The translations under genes were made by a program, and so were the position numbers. A DNA stretch of 64,000 nt, taken from contig CM024760.1 of NCBI GenBank assembly GCA_014218235.1, forward strand, positions 140,693,245-140,757,244. The letters run 5' to 3'. Shown here piece by piece: positions 11,024 to 23,241 of the stretch. Under the pieces are notes generated by a model. That model was not told the DNA's origin, did no database searches, and worked only from the letters and a program-made list of their open reading frames with translations. This DNA comes from Colocasia esculenta. Its lineage: Eukaryota > Streptophyta > Magnoliopsida > Alismatales > Araceae. The first letter of the stretch is position 1; each line of letters opens with the position of its first letter.

Positions 11024-13995
11024 TCAAATATAAATCTCTTGCCCATCAATGCCCATAATTTCCCATGTAACATGAATATCATCTAAATTATTAATATCGA
11101 CATCATCACTGCCTAGTATTAAGTTTTCCACATCATTCTCAATGCTCTCCTCATTTTGCAAATCAAAATAATTTCTTGGCTTTGTCTTCCTCACCACACA
11201 CCATCTTTGCTCTTTTGGATCATCTATGTACCATACTTGCTTCACTTAGAGGCTAAAACATATGGCTCAGTTGTACGTAACTTATATCTAAAGCTGACCA
11301 TAGTGAAGTCTTCTTCTTCTCTCACTCCTCGCTGAATATCAACCCCTCACATTTGAAGAGTAACACCTTTCTTGTAACATAAAAGTTCAACTCCATAATT
11401 TCATCTAAAATGCCGTAATATGTCACTTCCCCTCAAATAGAAGATTTATCTTTTAAACTTGAAAAACTTGAGGTTTTTGCAGATATGACTCCACTATATT
11501 GTGTGACCCTATGTCGTTCCACATGTCGAGTTTGAAAGCGAAACCCATTTACTAAGTAAGAGTCAAACTTCTTCACCATATTTAATGGTCGATCCTTTAT
11601 GCAACGTATATTGTATCCAACCCATCTCCACATTGTGCTTGCAAAGTGTCAATCTACATAAGATGATGCATGTGGGTTATCATCACGAAAATTATTACAT
11701 GTGGGTGAAAACCTATATTAAATGAGAATAGTCTTCATCACTCACTTTACATTTAAACCATTGCTGAAATTCTAATGTATGACACCTCTCGATCTCCATT
11801 TTTGTTGATTGTGGTCTTCCACTTCATATAAAATCAAGGTGCATACTATATAAAACACTTGTTATGAGATACACATATAATGATGTACAATTAGAAAACA
11901 TATAATATACAGGTTACCATCTTACTTACTCGATGTAAGGAGATATTGCCTCACAATTGAACAATTCATATCGATGAGCTTGGTTCAACTCTTCATCGCT
12001 GAGATAACAATGGTGTCGATACCTAAAGGTTGGCCTCCTTCAAAAAAATCTCCCATCCCTTTTAATTGGAATGTTACCATCATCTTCATTTTTAAGGTTG
12101 ATTAAGCCATGTCTGAACATCATCATCTAAATACCTAACAGAAATGTAAGTGTCTTCTCCGAAATATAGCCTTCGGCCATTGAACCTTCTGGGCGTGCCC
12201 TATTTCGAACATAGAACTTAAGTCTCATGAAAACCTAGCAAATTAATATTAGACAAAATTTAGATTATTAATAGTAATAAATATTTTATAAATTTAGGCT
12301 AGACACATACCTTTCAATGGGGTACATCCACCAATAATGTACAGGGCCAGCAAGTCTTGCTTCATTAGGTAAGTGGATGAGAAGATGTACCATGATATCA
12401 AAGAAACTTGGTAGGAAAATCATCTCTAAGCGACACAAAATGTTTACAACTTGTTGTTGTAGAGTATATAAATCATTTGAAGATGATGTCTTTGAACATA
12501 CTTGTGAAAAAAAATTACAAAGATCAGTAATTACAGACCTCAATTCTTTTTGTGCCACTCCCCTCATTGCCACAAGAAGTAATTATTAGATGAGCACATG
12601 ACAATCGTGACTCTTCAAACCACAAATCTTCTTGCCATCGTTGGGGTTGACATGCCTTGATATGTTAGATACATAACCATCTGGAACTTTCACATTGTTG
12701 AAGACTTTACAAATAGTTTGTCTCTTAATGTTGCTCAATGTAAACATTACAGGCGGCAACAACAATCTATTAGAGCTCAAAGTTTGTGGCTGAAGTGCAG
12801 TCCTTATACCCAAATGTTGTAGATCATAATGAGCTTTCAATCCATCCTTAGTTTTTCCATCAATGTTCAAAAGAGTACCAACAATAATATCACAAATATT
12901 TTTTTCGATATGCATCACATCAAGATTATGTCGGAGAAGTAACAACTTCCAATATGGCAATTAAAAAAAAAAACTTTTTTTTTCATGATAAATAGTTGGC
13001 AGGACCCTCAACATTACTCATAGATGTGTCTTTCTTCGTATGTTTTCTTTTTACCTTTGTTTTAGATTTAGGAACCTTACAAAAAGTAAAGGTCAGTCCA
13101 TGTAACTGCTCCAATATATCAATCCCAAACAACGGAATTGGTCTACTTCTCATTTTCTTCTTTCCATCAAACCGCCATTTTAAAGAACAAAATTTGTGAT
13201 CCTCTTTCAACCATCGATGATGATTTATGTAACAGAACTTCCCACTTACTTTCAACCATTGTGAACTTGTCTCTACATTACATGTAGGAAAAGCTAGTTG
13301 GCCCTTAGTGCTCCAACCAGATAGATAAGCATATGTAGGAAAATCATTAATGGTCCATAGTAATGCAGCACGCATACAAAATGTTTCACCTTTAGAAGCA
13401 TCATATGTTTCAACTCCATGCCATAGTATTTGCAATTCTTCTACAAGTGGTTGAAGATAGACATCAATATCATTTTCACGTCCTTTAGGGCCAGGAATGA
13501 TTAAAGATACAAAAATATTTGTGGCTGCATACACGACCAATACCACAGGCCATGTACTATGTGATTCGTACTTATTGTCCCAAAAGGATTGAAACCATCA
13601 CTTGCCAAACCTAAACGTACATTGCAAGATTCTAAACCAAACTTATCAATGGCATCTAAAGCTTTCCAACAAGGGGATTCAGCTGGATGTCTCAATATAC
13701 CATCTTCTTGCCGCTCATCGCTATGCCATCTCATATTTGCTGAAAATTTGCTACACATATATAATCTTTTCAACCTTGGAATTAAGGGAAAGTGCTGAAG
13801 AACCTTCTTGGCTATCTTTTTTCTTATACCCACTCTTTTCCCTTGTAGTCCATCTAGATTCTCCACATTTGGGACATTACTCATGAGACTCATAGTCTTT
13901 CCAATATAAAATACAATCATTTGGACATGCATCAATTTTATGATAACTGTATCCCAACTTACTAATGATTTTTTCAATTCATAAAATGTACTTGG
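11024..13995 (-). pseudogene. CACTA TNP2 transposase, catalytic core and C-terminal part
   Basis: Continues the N-terminal part at 31053-31592 across the Tat insertion: 13995 onward reads TFYELKKSL. Core: NVRLGLASDGFNPFG (about 13600), then in a shifted frame DVYLQPLVEELQILW and LLWTINDFPTYAYLSGWS (13546-12983), the conserved TNP2 blocks with Asp residues. 12960-12586 holds HNLDVMHIEKNICDII, and 12573-12286 a DUF4218-like domain (FFSQVCSKT, LPSFFDIMVHLLIHLP, GPVHYWWMYPIER). 11633-11433 and 11245-11024 resemble DUF4216 (GFRFQTRHVERHRVTQYSGV; QVWYIDDPKEQRWCVV). Frame changes at about 13520 and 12985 may be introns or indels, and two in-frame stops lie near 12590. Role: transposase recognising CACTA ends. 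Confidence 0.8.
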
Positions 13996-14761
13996 TGATA
14001 CGGGTCGATACTCGACAGATCGGATGAAGAGCACGCCGTCTGGCTAGCGTCCGCCGAGGTGACGAACTGGCCAAACCAGACGACCCGAGTAGAGGTTGGT
14101 AGGTCAGTGATGCGGGTCGGTCCTCGGGAACTCGGCCAGGGAGCAACGTCCGCCGAGCTGTCCCCGAACTGTCCATCAAGGGGAAACGCACGGAGCCGAG
14201 CTTTCGGACGAGCCGAGTCCCACCGTAGTCCTCGGTGGTACCGTGCCAGCCTAGACTTTCTTAATAGTGACCCACATGACCATAATGGAAAGGCTCGTTG
14301 CCGGGAAGGCCTGAAGATTGCGGGCCACGTCTGTTAACTGTCCTGGCACGACTATAGTGGGAAGGTCTAGTAACGGCAAGCTTCGAAGGATGCAACTACT
14401 GGCCGCGCACGATCACTGGCCCGAAGTATTTGGGACCAATCCAGCCGCACTTGCCACCCATTACCCAAGTCAGCGGGAATCCAGGAGAGTTTCATGGGCA
14501 CGTCCTTGGCTCACTTCCCATAATCTAGCCCGCAGAACCCCTATAAAAGGGAGAGACATCCCTCATGAAAAAGGTACGCAACTTCTAGTCTAAAAACTCT
14601 CTTGCTCCGACCTCCCAAACTGACATGATTGTCGGAGTCTTTCCCCACTAAGGCCCCTCGGTGGTCTTGCAGGTCGAAGCCCGGCAACACTTTCTGCTTT
14701 GCGCGATCATCCCTTGGGACGCTGCTCGGCCTGAGCCGACCTCGTTGCTCAAACAGTAACA
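13996..14761 (+). repeat. 5' LTR of the Tat-type element (766 bp)
   Basis: TG...CA boundaries and near full-length match to 30266-31052. GC-rich first half; U3 ends with a TATA box at 14542. The last bases, CTCAAACAGTAACA, are followed immediately by the primer-binding site. Confidence 0.95.
14542..14549 (+). promoter_or_regulatory. TATA box of the 5' LTR
   Basis: TATAAAAG within 'cccctataaaagggagag', conserved in the 3' LTR at 30833-30840. Transcription should start about 25-35 bp downstream, near the repeated 'ctctcttgctccgacctccc'. Confidence 0.75.
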
Positions 14762-14764
14762 TTT

Positions 14765-14782
14765 TGGTGTCGTATGTGGGAA
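14765..14782 (+). other. Primer-binding site of the Tat-type element
   Basis: TGGTGTCGTATGTGGGAA lies 3 bp after the LTR. It looks like a C-to-T decayed form of the TGGCGCCGT...GGGAA site common in this group. The primer tRNA is not assigned. Confidence 0.7.
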
Positions 14783-14808
14783 TTTCTCATACAAAAAGCT
14801 TGCTTTCA

Positions 14809-15507
14809 TGATGCCCAAGGGAAAGACGGTGGCTCGTTCTTCCAACGATGAGATCGTCCCAACTACAGTTGTTGAGGAAATCATTGGAGGAGGTTCTGGC
14901 ACTGGGAAGCAAGGTTCTAACACCTCTTCTCGTCTCGACCGCGTCGATCGCGGGGCTTCACGAAATGCTGGCTCGAATGGAACAGAACCAGTAGGCGATG
15001 GTGGCTCAAGGCGAGGTGGCGAGTCGTCCGATCACCCCTGCACCAGTCATCTACGATGACATCGGGCCTACAGAGGTCCGGGCCATTCCTCTGGCGATGT
15101 CGGCAAGCCACGCCGACGTTCAAGCAGCGGCACCTGCATTCTCAGCACCAGTCTCCCCACAAGTCCCAGCGGTGACACCCGTGGCCCCCGCCACGGTGAC
15201 TGAGCATGACGCCCCTAGGACGACTGAGGTCGACCACTACTCGGCCGAGTCGACGCCCGCCCCGATGAACCTGTTGCTGGCAGAGCCTCACTGGAGGAGT
15301 GGCCTCCAGGAGATGAATAGGAAGATAGAGGCTCTTTAGCAAGGAACTCGGGTCCCCTCGGTGGCGACGCTTCTCTCCACCTCACCGTTCACCGAGGAGA
15401 TCACCTCGGCTCCAGTTCCAATGAAGTTACAACTCCCGAAGTTCTAACGGTACAATGGGACTACTAACCCCGTTTATCATCTTGATAATTTCCAGGGACA
15501 AATCAAA
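14809..15507 (+). pseudogene. gag N-terminal region, Tat-type element
   Basis: The first ATG pair is at 14808-14811 (MMPKGKTVARSSND). The reading continues in another frame from 14998 (VSPQVPAVTPVAPATVTEHD, then EPHWRSGLQEMNRKIEAL) to a TAG at 15337, after which the frame goes on to a stop at about 15445 (LQLPKF*RYNG) and into the gag-protease ORF. Low-complexity Pro/Ala/Thr-rich head as in Tat gag. At least one frameshift and two stops. Confidence 0.7.
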
Positions 15508-16929
15508 ATGGTGAATCTCTCCGATGCGTTGAGGTGCCAAGAATTCATGTCAACCCTTGACGACGCGACATTGCAATGGTTCAAGGCCTTGCCAGCACGG
15601 TCGGTGATGAGCTTTACTGACCTCGCGCAACATTTCCTGGACCACTTCTACAACACAGTGCAGCATTCCCTATGCACCGATGATCTGTGGCTCATAGCGC
15701 AGAAGGAGGGTGAGCTCTTCCGTGACTATGCCAAGAGGTTCCAGCTCGAGGTCATGAAGGTGATCGACCTTGACCTACGGACGGCCGTCAACATCCTGAT
15801 GAGAATCTACTCCAATGCGCCGTTCATAGCCTCTATTGCCAAGAAACCTCCTGTGAGTCTCTCCGACCTTCTCTCCCGTATGCAGAAGTACGTGAGGTTG
15901 GAGTCCACCCTTGGCACAGCTGGCAAGTTAGGGCGCCCGTCCGAGCTGGGATCCTCGAGCAGAGCACCCGAGTCGAAGAAGCCCAGGAGGGACGAACCCG
16001 CGTCACGTGGAGATAGACGGTCGGATTTGAGCCACCGACCGGAAGAATCTCAGTGCATCTGGGATCTTCCCCACTTTAGCAGACTACCGTCTGAGATTCT
16101 GCCCGTCATCAAGAAGCTGCCAGAGTTCCGACGACCCGAGCCGATGACGAAGCCTCCATCGGGGCGTGGGGCTGACCTGTTCTGCGAATATCACAAGGGC
16201 TTCGCGTACACCACCGATCAGTGCCAGAGCCTTAAAGTGGAGATAGCGGAGATGCTGCGGTGCGGCATCATCGGGAGAGACGTCGTGGAAGGACGAGCCA
16301 AGGAGCGTACCCCTGAGGAGGAGCGCGGAGCTCGCGGAGGAAAAGGAGCGGTCCTAGTGCTGGCGGGCGGCTCGTCAAGCGGAGGCGACAATGGAAGGAA
16401 GCAGAAGGCGTACGCTTCGGTGATGGGCTCAGGCTCGGATAGACCAACGCAGGGGGGCGGAGGGGTTATAACCTTCTCCGAGGAGGATGTAGTTGGTCTC
16501 AGCCTTCCCCATGATGGCGTGCTGGTTGTCCACGCCGACATCGATGGGTATGATGTACACCGTATATTAGTCAATAATGGAGCCGCCCCGAACGTCCTTT
16601 TTTACGATTGTTTTGTAAAAATGACGAACTTGAGCTCCAATCTCAAGCCCGTGGCAACCCCCCTCTTCGGGTTTAGCGGGCCCCCAGTAAGCGCCGAGGG
16701 ATCGATCAAGTTAAAGGTGACACTCAGCACCCGACCTCATCATGTAATGGTTGAGGTCGACTTCCTTGTGGTCAGAGTGAAGTCGACCTACAATGCGATT
16801 TTTGGTCGAGGTCTCTTGGGGAAGTTGGGAGGGGTTACCTCCACTGATCATCAGAAACTGAAGTTCCCTACACCGAACGAGATAGGTGAGGTCATGCGAA
16901 ACCAACCGAGGCCTGTCTGTGTTATGTAA
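15508..16929 (+). CDS. gag-protease ORF of the Tat-type element (473 codons, 5' incomplete)
   Basis: Residues 1-130 are the retrotransposon gag core (LQWFKALPARSVMSFTDLAQ, then LFRDYAKRFQLEV). Around 225-245 is the Cys/His segment FCEYHKGFAYTTDQC. 345-473 is the aspartic protease region, ending with the conserved block AIFGRGLLGKLGGVTST. The active-site triad should read D-x-G, but the sequence is RILVNNGAAPNVLFYD with AAT at 16573-16575, so the catalytic Asp is Asn and the protease should be dead. The ATG used is internal: coding similarity continues upstream through a stop. It is the longest open frame in the element. Role in family: capsid formation and polyprotein cleavage in cytoplasmic particles. 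Confidence 0.85.
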   Translation: MVNLSDALRCQEFMSTLDDATLQWFKALPARSVMSFTDLAQHFLDHFYNTVQHSLCTDDLWLIAQKEGELFRDYAKRFQLEVMKVIDLDLRTAVNILMRIYSNAPFIASIAKKPPVSLSDLLSRMQKYVRLESTLGTAGKLGRPSELGSSSRAPESKKPRRDEPASRGDRRSDLSHRPEESQCIWDLPHFSRLPSEILPVIKKLPEFRRPEPMTKPPSGRGADLFCEYHKGFAYTTDQCQSLKVEIAEMLRCGIIGRDVVEGRAKERTPEEERGARGGKGAVLVLAGGSSSGGDNGRKQKAYASVMGSGSDRPTQGGGGVITFSEEDVVGLSLPHDGVLVVHADIDGYDVHRILVNNGAAPNVLFYDCFVKMTNLSSNLKPVATPLFGFSGPPVSAEGSIKLKVTLSTRPHHVMVEVDFLVVRVKSTYNAIFGRGLLGKLGGVTSTDHQKLKFPTPNEIGEVMRNQPRPVCVM

Positions 16930-17670
16930 ACTCAATAAAGGTGAAGGAGCCAATCGTTTCCGAGTATGATCCTGTGTATGATGAAAATACTGAAAGACAT
17001 GAACCTACCGAGCAGATGAAGCAAATCGAGATCGCAAAAGAAAAGTCAATGGTGATCGGTGCCGAACTCCAGGAGTTAGAGGTGGAAATGGTCAAATTTC
17101 TTAAAGGAAGTGACGACATCTTCGCATGGGCAGAAGACGACCTCCCGGGGATCGACCCGAAGGTTATTCAGCACCACCTGAAAGTGGACCTCGGAGCTCG
17201 GCTTGTGCGGCAGAAGAAGTGGCCCTTGTCGGCCGAACGGTAGGAAGCAGTGGACGACAACCTGGCAAAGTACCTGTGTGCAAGAACTGTTCGTGACACC
17301 CTCTACCCTGAGTGGGTGGCCAACGTCGTCCTCGTGAAAAAAGCAATTGGAAAGTGGTGCATGTGTGTGGACTTCACCGACCTGAACAAGGCGTGTCCGA
17401 AGGACAGCTTTCCACTCCCCCGAATCGATCAGCTTGTTGATTCTACAATGGGGCACGAGCTCCTGAGCTTCCTCGACGCTTACTCAGGATATCATCAGAT
17501 CAGGATGGCCCCCGAAGACGAGGAGAAGACCACCTTCACCATGAAAAAAGGTCTGTACTGCTTCACCCGAATGCCTTTTGGACTGAAGAATGCAAGGGCA
17601 ACATACCAGAGGCTCGTCAACATGATGTTCGAACAACAGATTGGGAAGACAATGGAGATATACATTGATG
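16930..17670 (+). pseudogene. Reverse transcriptase, N-terminal and palm part (Tat-type element), interrupted by a LINE
   Basis: 16941-17243 reads IFAWAEDDLPGIDPKVIQHH, the standard linker before RT, then stops (TAG) at 17241. The frame continues with VDDNLAKYLCARTVRDTLYP, WVANVVLVKK, CVDFTDLNKACPKDSFPLP, SFLDAYSGYHQIRMAP and RMPFGLKNARATYQRLVN. These are RT motifs 1-5. It ends at EIYIDG, exactly where the catalytic Y-I-D-D box begins. The LINE insertion lies in the codons of that box, and the rest of the box is at 23456 onward. Family role: RNA- and DNA-dependent DNA synthesis. Confidence 0.85.
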
Positions 17671-17744
17671 GATTATTAGATGAGATCTCGTGAGACACCT
17701 AGAGAGAGAAGCTCTGAGGATTTCACCTTTGGGTTCGCTGGTGT

Positions 17745-19223
17745 TTGGCCGCCGGCCTTGCGCCGGCGGTTCTGGCTTGTGGCGAAATGTCCACCACTGC
17801 GGGAGAGGGTGTCCCTGTTGGTGTTGCATCCAGTGGTGTTGTGTCCGGTGCAACCTTGGTGGGGCAGAGGACTTATGCACAGATAATCTCAGAAACGAAG
17901 CCGCCTCCACCGGTCAATATTGGTGTAAAGCCTCCTGGGTTCACTGATGCGGGGGAACCGACAGTGTTTTTCACAAGAGAAGAAGTTGGTAAGTCTGTAG
18001 CGACCCTAAATCGTGCGGTTATTGTCCGTTGTTCTTATGGCAGATGTGCCATTCCTGAGCTTAAGAACTGCCTCTCCCAAAGGCTTTCTCTTAAGATGGA
18101 TTTCATAGTTAGTGTGCTAAATCCTAGACACCTGTTGCTTCGTTTTGATGATGAGGAGGAGTATCTGAAGGTTATTCTGAGGAGAAGTCTGTACATGAAG
18201 GGCTTGCTCTTCAGGTTCTTTAAATGGGATGCCAATTTCGATTTCAATGCAGATCCTACGTTGATGCCCATATGGGTCGGCTTTCCCATGCTTCCTGTAA
18301 ATTCTTACTACCAAGATTTTTTGAAATCCATCGCTAGGAATGTTGGGCATGTCCTGAGGATATATGAACCAACTCTTGCTCTGACCCAAACTCAGGAGGC
18401 TTTTGTCTGTGTTGAACTGGACATCGTTAAACCCAGACCATAAAGATTATGGATTGGATGTGGGCAAGATGGTTTTTGGCAGTCAATTAAGTACTATAAA
18501 GTGCCTCCCATCTGTGGTTTTTGTCAGAAAGTGGGGCATGCAGAACTGGAATGCCATAAGAAATTGAAAGAACCGGAGATGGGGAAGACCACTGTTTCTC
18601 AACAGGTTCCTATTAAGTCTCGAGCTGCGGGTGCTTCCAAGACTACATGGCGGCAGAAGGACGCTCAAGACCCTGCTGTGGAGATGATGGAGAATAATGC
18701 TTCAGATAGGGATATTACTCCAACGGATTTAAATGGTGGTTCAGATTCTCAGAATATCCAAGTTTAGGAGGATGTTATGCTTGTCCAGGGTTCGCTGCAT
18801 GGTCTGCATAGGGTCGATACGGAGACTGTGATGGTGATAGAAGATCTTGCTGCTAATGTTCTTACTCCCGAGGTGCAGACTGCTCTAGTTCTGAGGGTCT
18901 TGGAAACCCACTCCAGTGATGAGTATCCCCGTCTTTTCTTGCATGGTTTGCATGGAAACTCTAGTCTGGCTCGGGGGCAAGGATCCCACTTTGGGATACC
19001 TTCTGAGAAGGTTCTGACCGACGAGGTGACGACGGGCGAGCTTCCTCCATCGCCTCCAGCCGGAGAAGAAGAAGCCCTTCCTAATATGGCGATCACAGAG
19101 AATATTTTCATGCCGAGTTTGGTGACAGATATCAAGGAGGTTTTGGGAGATAGAAATGGTGCTATAACCCATTGTAAAGCGAAGGCGGTGGTGGGCTCAT
19201 CCAATGGTTACGTTTCTTCATGA
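17745..19223 (+). pseudogene. LINE ORF1 (DUF4283 / zinc-knuckle protein)
   Basis: Open frame 17745-18443 with RTYAQIISE, PTVFFTREEVGKSVATLNRA and SLYMKGLLFRFFKWDANFD, matching the DUF4283 domain typical of plant LINE ORF1, followed by LMPIWVGFPMLPV. A stop (TAA) at 18441 interrupts; the next stretch has a CCHC knuckle PPICGFCQKVGHAELECHKK (C-x2-C-x4-H-x4-C) at about 18503-18560. A second stop at 18765 is followed by an acidic/Pro-rich tail to 19223. The family protein binds element RNA. The start at 17745 is the first in-frame ATG; MST at 17787 (GEMSTTAGEG) may be the true start. Confidence 0.75.
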
Positions 19224-19224
19224 T

Positions 19225-20083
19225 TCCGTCCATAATGTATTGGAATGTTTAAGGCATAGCAAATCTGGCCTCTAAGCGGTCACTTAGAAGACTTATTAAG
19301 GTTAATAAGGTGGATCTCCTGGCTTTAGCTGAACCGATGATTTCTTTTGAGAAAGCTGATTCTATTCGCTCTTATTTAGGTATGGAAAAAGTGGCAAGTA
19401 ACAGTGTGGAAAATGCAAAGTTATGGATTTTCTGGAGAAACTTCCCATTGCAGGTCATCACGTCGTCTGATCAGCATGTCACTATGGCGTGGGTAAAGGA
19501 TGATAGAATTCTCATGTTTATTACGTATGTTTATGCTAGTTGCCATGCATATCAACGACGTCTTTTATTTGATGATATTATGGGCTTTTCTGACACGGTG
19601 GACGTTCCTTGGTTGGTAGGGGGAAATTTTAATTGTGTCTCCCTCCCGTCTGAAAAGCTGGGTGGCAGTCCTGCAAACTTAAACAATATGATGGATTTTG
19701 ATGCTTGCATTGCTGGGGCATCTCTGATGGATATGGGGTTTATTGGCTCAAAATTCACCTGGACGAATAACCGGACTGGGTCTTTGTCTGTTAGAGCTAG
19801 GCTAGACAGATTTCTATGGAACTCATATTGTGCAGATGATTACCCTCAGCTCCGGGTGAGACACTGTTTAAGTGGACCATCTGATCATACTCCTCTCCTC
19901 ATCATTGCTCCTCCTTTCTCTCGCCCCCCAGCCAGATTCATTTTTCAATCAATGTGGTGTTCTAATGAGACTTTCTTACAAACGGTTAAGGCTGCCTGGG
20001 AAAAACCTACAGGGTGGCACTATAACCCTTTTACTGTTCTTCAGTTAAAGTTGAAGGCAGTTAGAAGTGAGTTGCAGAACTAG
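19225..20083 (+). pseudogene. LINE ORF2 part 1: APE-type endonuclease
   Basis: Begins near 19235 with 'IMYWNV' (the N-terminal W-N motif of these endonucleases), a frame slip near 19245, then VDLLALAEPM (catalytic Glu), TYVYASC, WLVGGNFNCVS, FTWTNNRTG, ARLDRFLWN and GPSDHTPLL (catalytic Asp-His). The normal G-D-F-N metal site reads G-N-F-N: AAT at 19625-19627, a lost Asp. In the family this domain nicks target DNA. The frame stops at 20081 (TAG). Confidence 0.8.
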
Positions 20084-21945
20084 AACAAGGTCACCTTTGG
20101 TAACATTAATGATAATCTTACTTCTCAGGAAGAGCATGTTAGATTGATGCAAGAAGCTTTTGATATCGACGCTTCCCCAGTTAACCGGTCTGCTCTCGGA
20201 GAAGCTAATGCTAAGCTCAGGAAAGCTATTTATTGTGTTGAATTGTACTGGTCGCAAAAAGCTAGGTTACAATGACTGGATAATGGGGATAGAAATATGG
20301 CTTTCTATCATGCAGTTGTCAACAGCAACAGGAGGAGAAATGACATCTAGAGACTTCAGGTGGCTGGTTCCTGGACGGAGGATCAAGACATTCTTAAGAA
20401 GGAGGCGGTAAATTTTTTTGGCTCTCTCCTTTAGTCCCCTGCCCATGTTGTAGATGATTCCCTTCTTCAGGTCATCCCCACCCTTATTACTGATGAGCAA
20501 AATAATTCTTTAACATCAATCCCTTCCAAAGATGACATCAAGGCGGCTGTCTGGGGGTTAAATGCGAATGGAGCTCCTGGCCCAGATGGGTTCACGGGGC
20601 ACTTCTTTATTGCCTGTTGGGAGATCATACATCAGGAGGTGGTTGATGCTGTCATAAGCTTTTTTCAAGGCTATCCGATGCCTAAAGGGGTAACATCTAC
20701 CTTGCTCGCCCTCATTCCGAAGATTGATAACCCTGTCTCCTATGGAGATTATAGACCGGTTAGTCTTTGCAATTTCTATTATAAAATTGTATCCAAGATT
20801 ATTTGTGACAGGTTGATCAACATTCTCCCACACATTATCTCTCAAGAACAAGGGGCTTTTGTTAAAGGTAGACTCATCACTGAAAATGTGTTTCTGGCCA
20901 GACAGCTAGTTAGAGATCTAGACAGAAAGGCTAGAGGTCACAATCTCATTATGAAGCTGGACATTAAAAAAGCTTCTGATAGTCTGGAGTGGGATTTCCT
21001 GTTTGCAGTCCTCAGAAAATTTGGTTTCTCTAATAGATTCGTTTCTTATGTCGGTATGATGATCAGCAACTGTTGGTTTTCTGTGCTCTTCAATGGCTCG
21101 CCCACTGGGTATTTTCACTCTACTCGGGGTCTCAGGCAAGGGGAGCCTATTGCCCCTGCTCTTTTTATTATCATGGAAGAGGCTCTCAATAGGGGCTTAA
21201 AGGAGCTGGTTAATTCTGGATCTCTGCGTCCTTATGTCGGCCCCAGAGTTTGCCCCCCCATATCCCATCTTCTCTATGCTGATGATACTCTCATTTTCCT
21301 GAATGGGGAGATTCGGAATGTGAAGACTTTGAACAGTTTCCTTAACAAATATTCTTCTTTCTCCGGCCAGCTTATAACAAGGCAAAGAGCAGCTTTATGA
21401 TGTCTAATAAAGCTCCTGTCCATATGGTGAATAGAATTAAAGAGGAGACAGGTTTTAAAAGACAAAGGGGTCCTCTTGTCTACCTTGGTGTCCCCTTGCA
21501 TCCTGGAAGAGTCCTTGTGTCAGATTTTGCCCCTCTCATTCAGAAAATCAATGTTAAATTGGCATCTTGGAAGCCAAGATTTATCTCCCAGGCAGGTAGA
21601 GTAACTCTCATCAATTCAGTCCTGGCTTCTTTACCGATTTATCCTGCTGCATCCTCCTCCTTGCCAGCGGGAATTCTGAGTTATATTAATAAGCTCTGTA
21701 CTGGTTTTTTCTGGAATAACTCTGATGACATAAAGAAACGTCACTGGGTTGCTTGGTCCACCATTCAATATCCAACAGCCGAAGGGGGTCTGGGGGTCCG
21801 CAATATTAAGCATGTTCAGATTGCTCTTGCAATGAAGTCCATGTGGAATCTACAAAATGTCACTTCTTGTTGGGCATGGTATGCTAAGACTCGATACAAG
21901 ACTGGGGGATTGTGTAAAGGTATGGGCTTCTCATCTAAAATTTGA
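20084..21945 (+). pseudogene. LINE ORF2 part 2: reverse transcriptase
   Basis: 20084-20640 is a broken linker holding GAPGPDGFTGHFF. 20639-21400 carries TLLALIPKIDNPVSYGDYRP, VSLCNFYYKI, QGAFVKGRLITENVFLA, MKLDIKKASDSLEWDFL (usually K-A-Y-D), GLRQGEPIAPALFIIMEEAL and the catalytic SHLLYADDTLIF at about 21267-21300. The frame shifts at about 21398, and 21397-21945 continues with YLGVPLHPGR, LASWKPRFISQAGRVTLINS and GFFWNNSDDIKKRHW, the thumb and connection region of plant LINE RTs. YADD is intact. Two or more indels and stops break the ORF. Confidence 0.85.
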
Positions 21946-23241
21946 ACTGCTGCTCAAGATATCATCAATACTCATACTAGGTGGATCCACAGTAATGGTA
22001 AAGAGATCGATCTTTTAGCTGATGTTTGGTGGGGGGACAAACCTCTAACTGAGCTGCTGATCGTCCCTTATGATGGTCAGAAAGTCCCACTCAGGGAAGC
22101 TATATTAAATCCACATCATCCTATCCGTGCTTTTATTCCTAATAGTGCCCTAAATGGGGTCGTTTTAAAGGAGGAAGATGACCAACGTGTTTGGGGGCCT
22201 TCACATGATGGTAAGTTCACAGTAAAGTCTGCATATAACCTGGCCCGCCTGGTAGGTGTAAGGAGGAGTAATTTGAACAAAATATGGCATACTTATTTCT
22301 ACAAAAGAGATTCTTTATTCTGCTGGAAACTTATCCATAGGGCAGTGCCTGTAGACCAGAGAATTGTAGAGACAGGTATCCAGTTGGTCTCTTCTTGTTC
22401 TTGTTGTACTTCTCCCAATATTGAGGATTACAATCATCTCTTTATCAAGGGAGACCTGGCGGCAGCCCTGTGGCAATGGTTTATGACGCTCATCACTCCG
22501 AATATACATCTGCACAACCACATTACAACTAGAATTTGGAATTTCCTATATGTTGTTAATACTTCTAAACCTTTGGGTTTTGTGGCTATGCATGGTCTCC
22601 TCCTTATGCTGTGGGAGATCTGGAAATGGAGATGTCAAGCTAGAATTGAGAGTAAGCGGCTGTCTATGGGGACTGTTATCAAGAACATTCACTTTATGCT
22701 GGCATACTCCCTTGATAAAATTCACTTTAAAGTGGAGCCCTCCTATGCTGATATGCAGGTACTCCATCATTTTGGCTTCTCCCCATCCTTCTCAAAGAAG
22801 CAGTTGATGTTGATTCGGTGGTTGCCTCTTATTAGTGATTTTTTTTTGAATGTGGATGGTGCTAGTAAAGGAAACCCTGGCTTGTGTGGGGGAGGCGGAT
22901 GCATCCGGGATAGATGGGGTTTTCTTGTGGTGGCTTTTGCCCACTTCTATGGCCAGGGAAATAGCTTGATTGCTGAAGCAAGGGCTTTATGTGACGGTCT
23001 TCGTGTGGCTGATTTTCTTGGCATTCGCCTGACTGTCATATATTCAGACTCTTTAGTCTTGATAAACTCCTTCAAATCTAGATGTTGTCCTTCATGGCAA
23101 GCACACAGGTGGTGGCAGGAAGCTATGGACCGGTTAAAAGATCGACATCTCTTATTGCGCCATTGCTACCGAGAAACAAATCAAGTTGCAGATGCTTTGG
23201 CTAATTATGGTTGTTGTTCTTGGGAGAATAATGTGTATTAG
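21946..23241 (+). pseudogene. LINE ORF2 part 3: zinc-binding (zf-RVT) and RNase H domains
   Basis: After a stop at 21943 the same protein goes on (WWGDKPL, FTVKSAYNLA) and is open from 22273 to 23241. KRDSLFCWKLIHRAVPV and CSCCTSPNIEDYNHLF form the zf-RVT Cys/His segment. FFLNVDGASKGNPGLCGGGG, EARALCDGL, IYSDSLVLINS and NQVADALANYG give the D-E-D-D set of a plant RNase H (RVT_3). A C-terminal RNase H is known in a subset of plant L1 lineages. The terminal stop is TAG at 23239. Confidence 0.85.

Noticed and set aside
12961..12985. A-run followed by T-run as a terminator
   Set aside because: A simple low-complexity stretch within CACTA; polymerase II genes do not use such terminators.
15142..16574. 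Minus-strand ORFs opposite gag-protease
   Set aside because: They mirror a strong plus-strand coding frame and show no domain.
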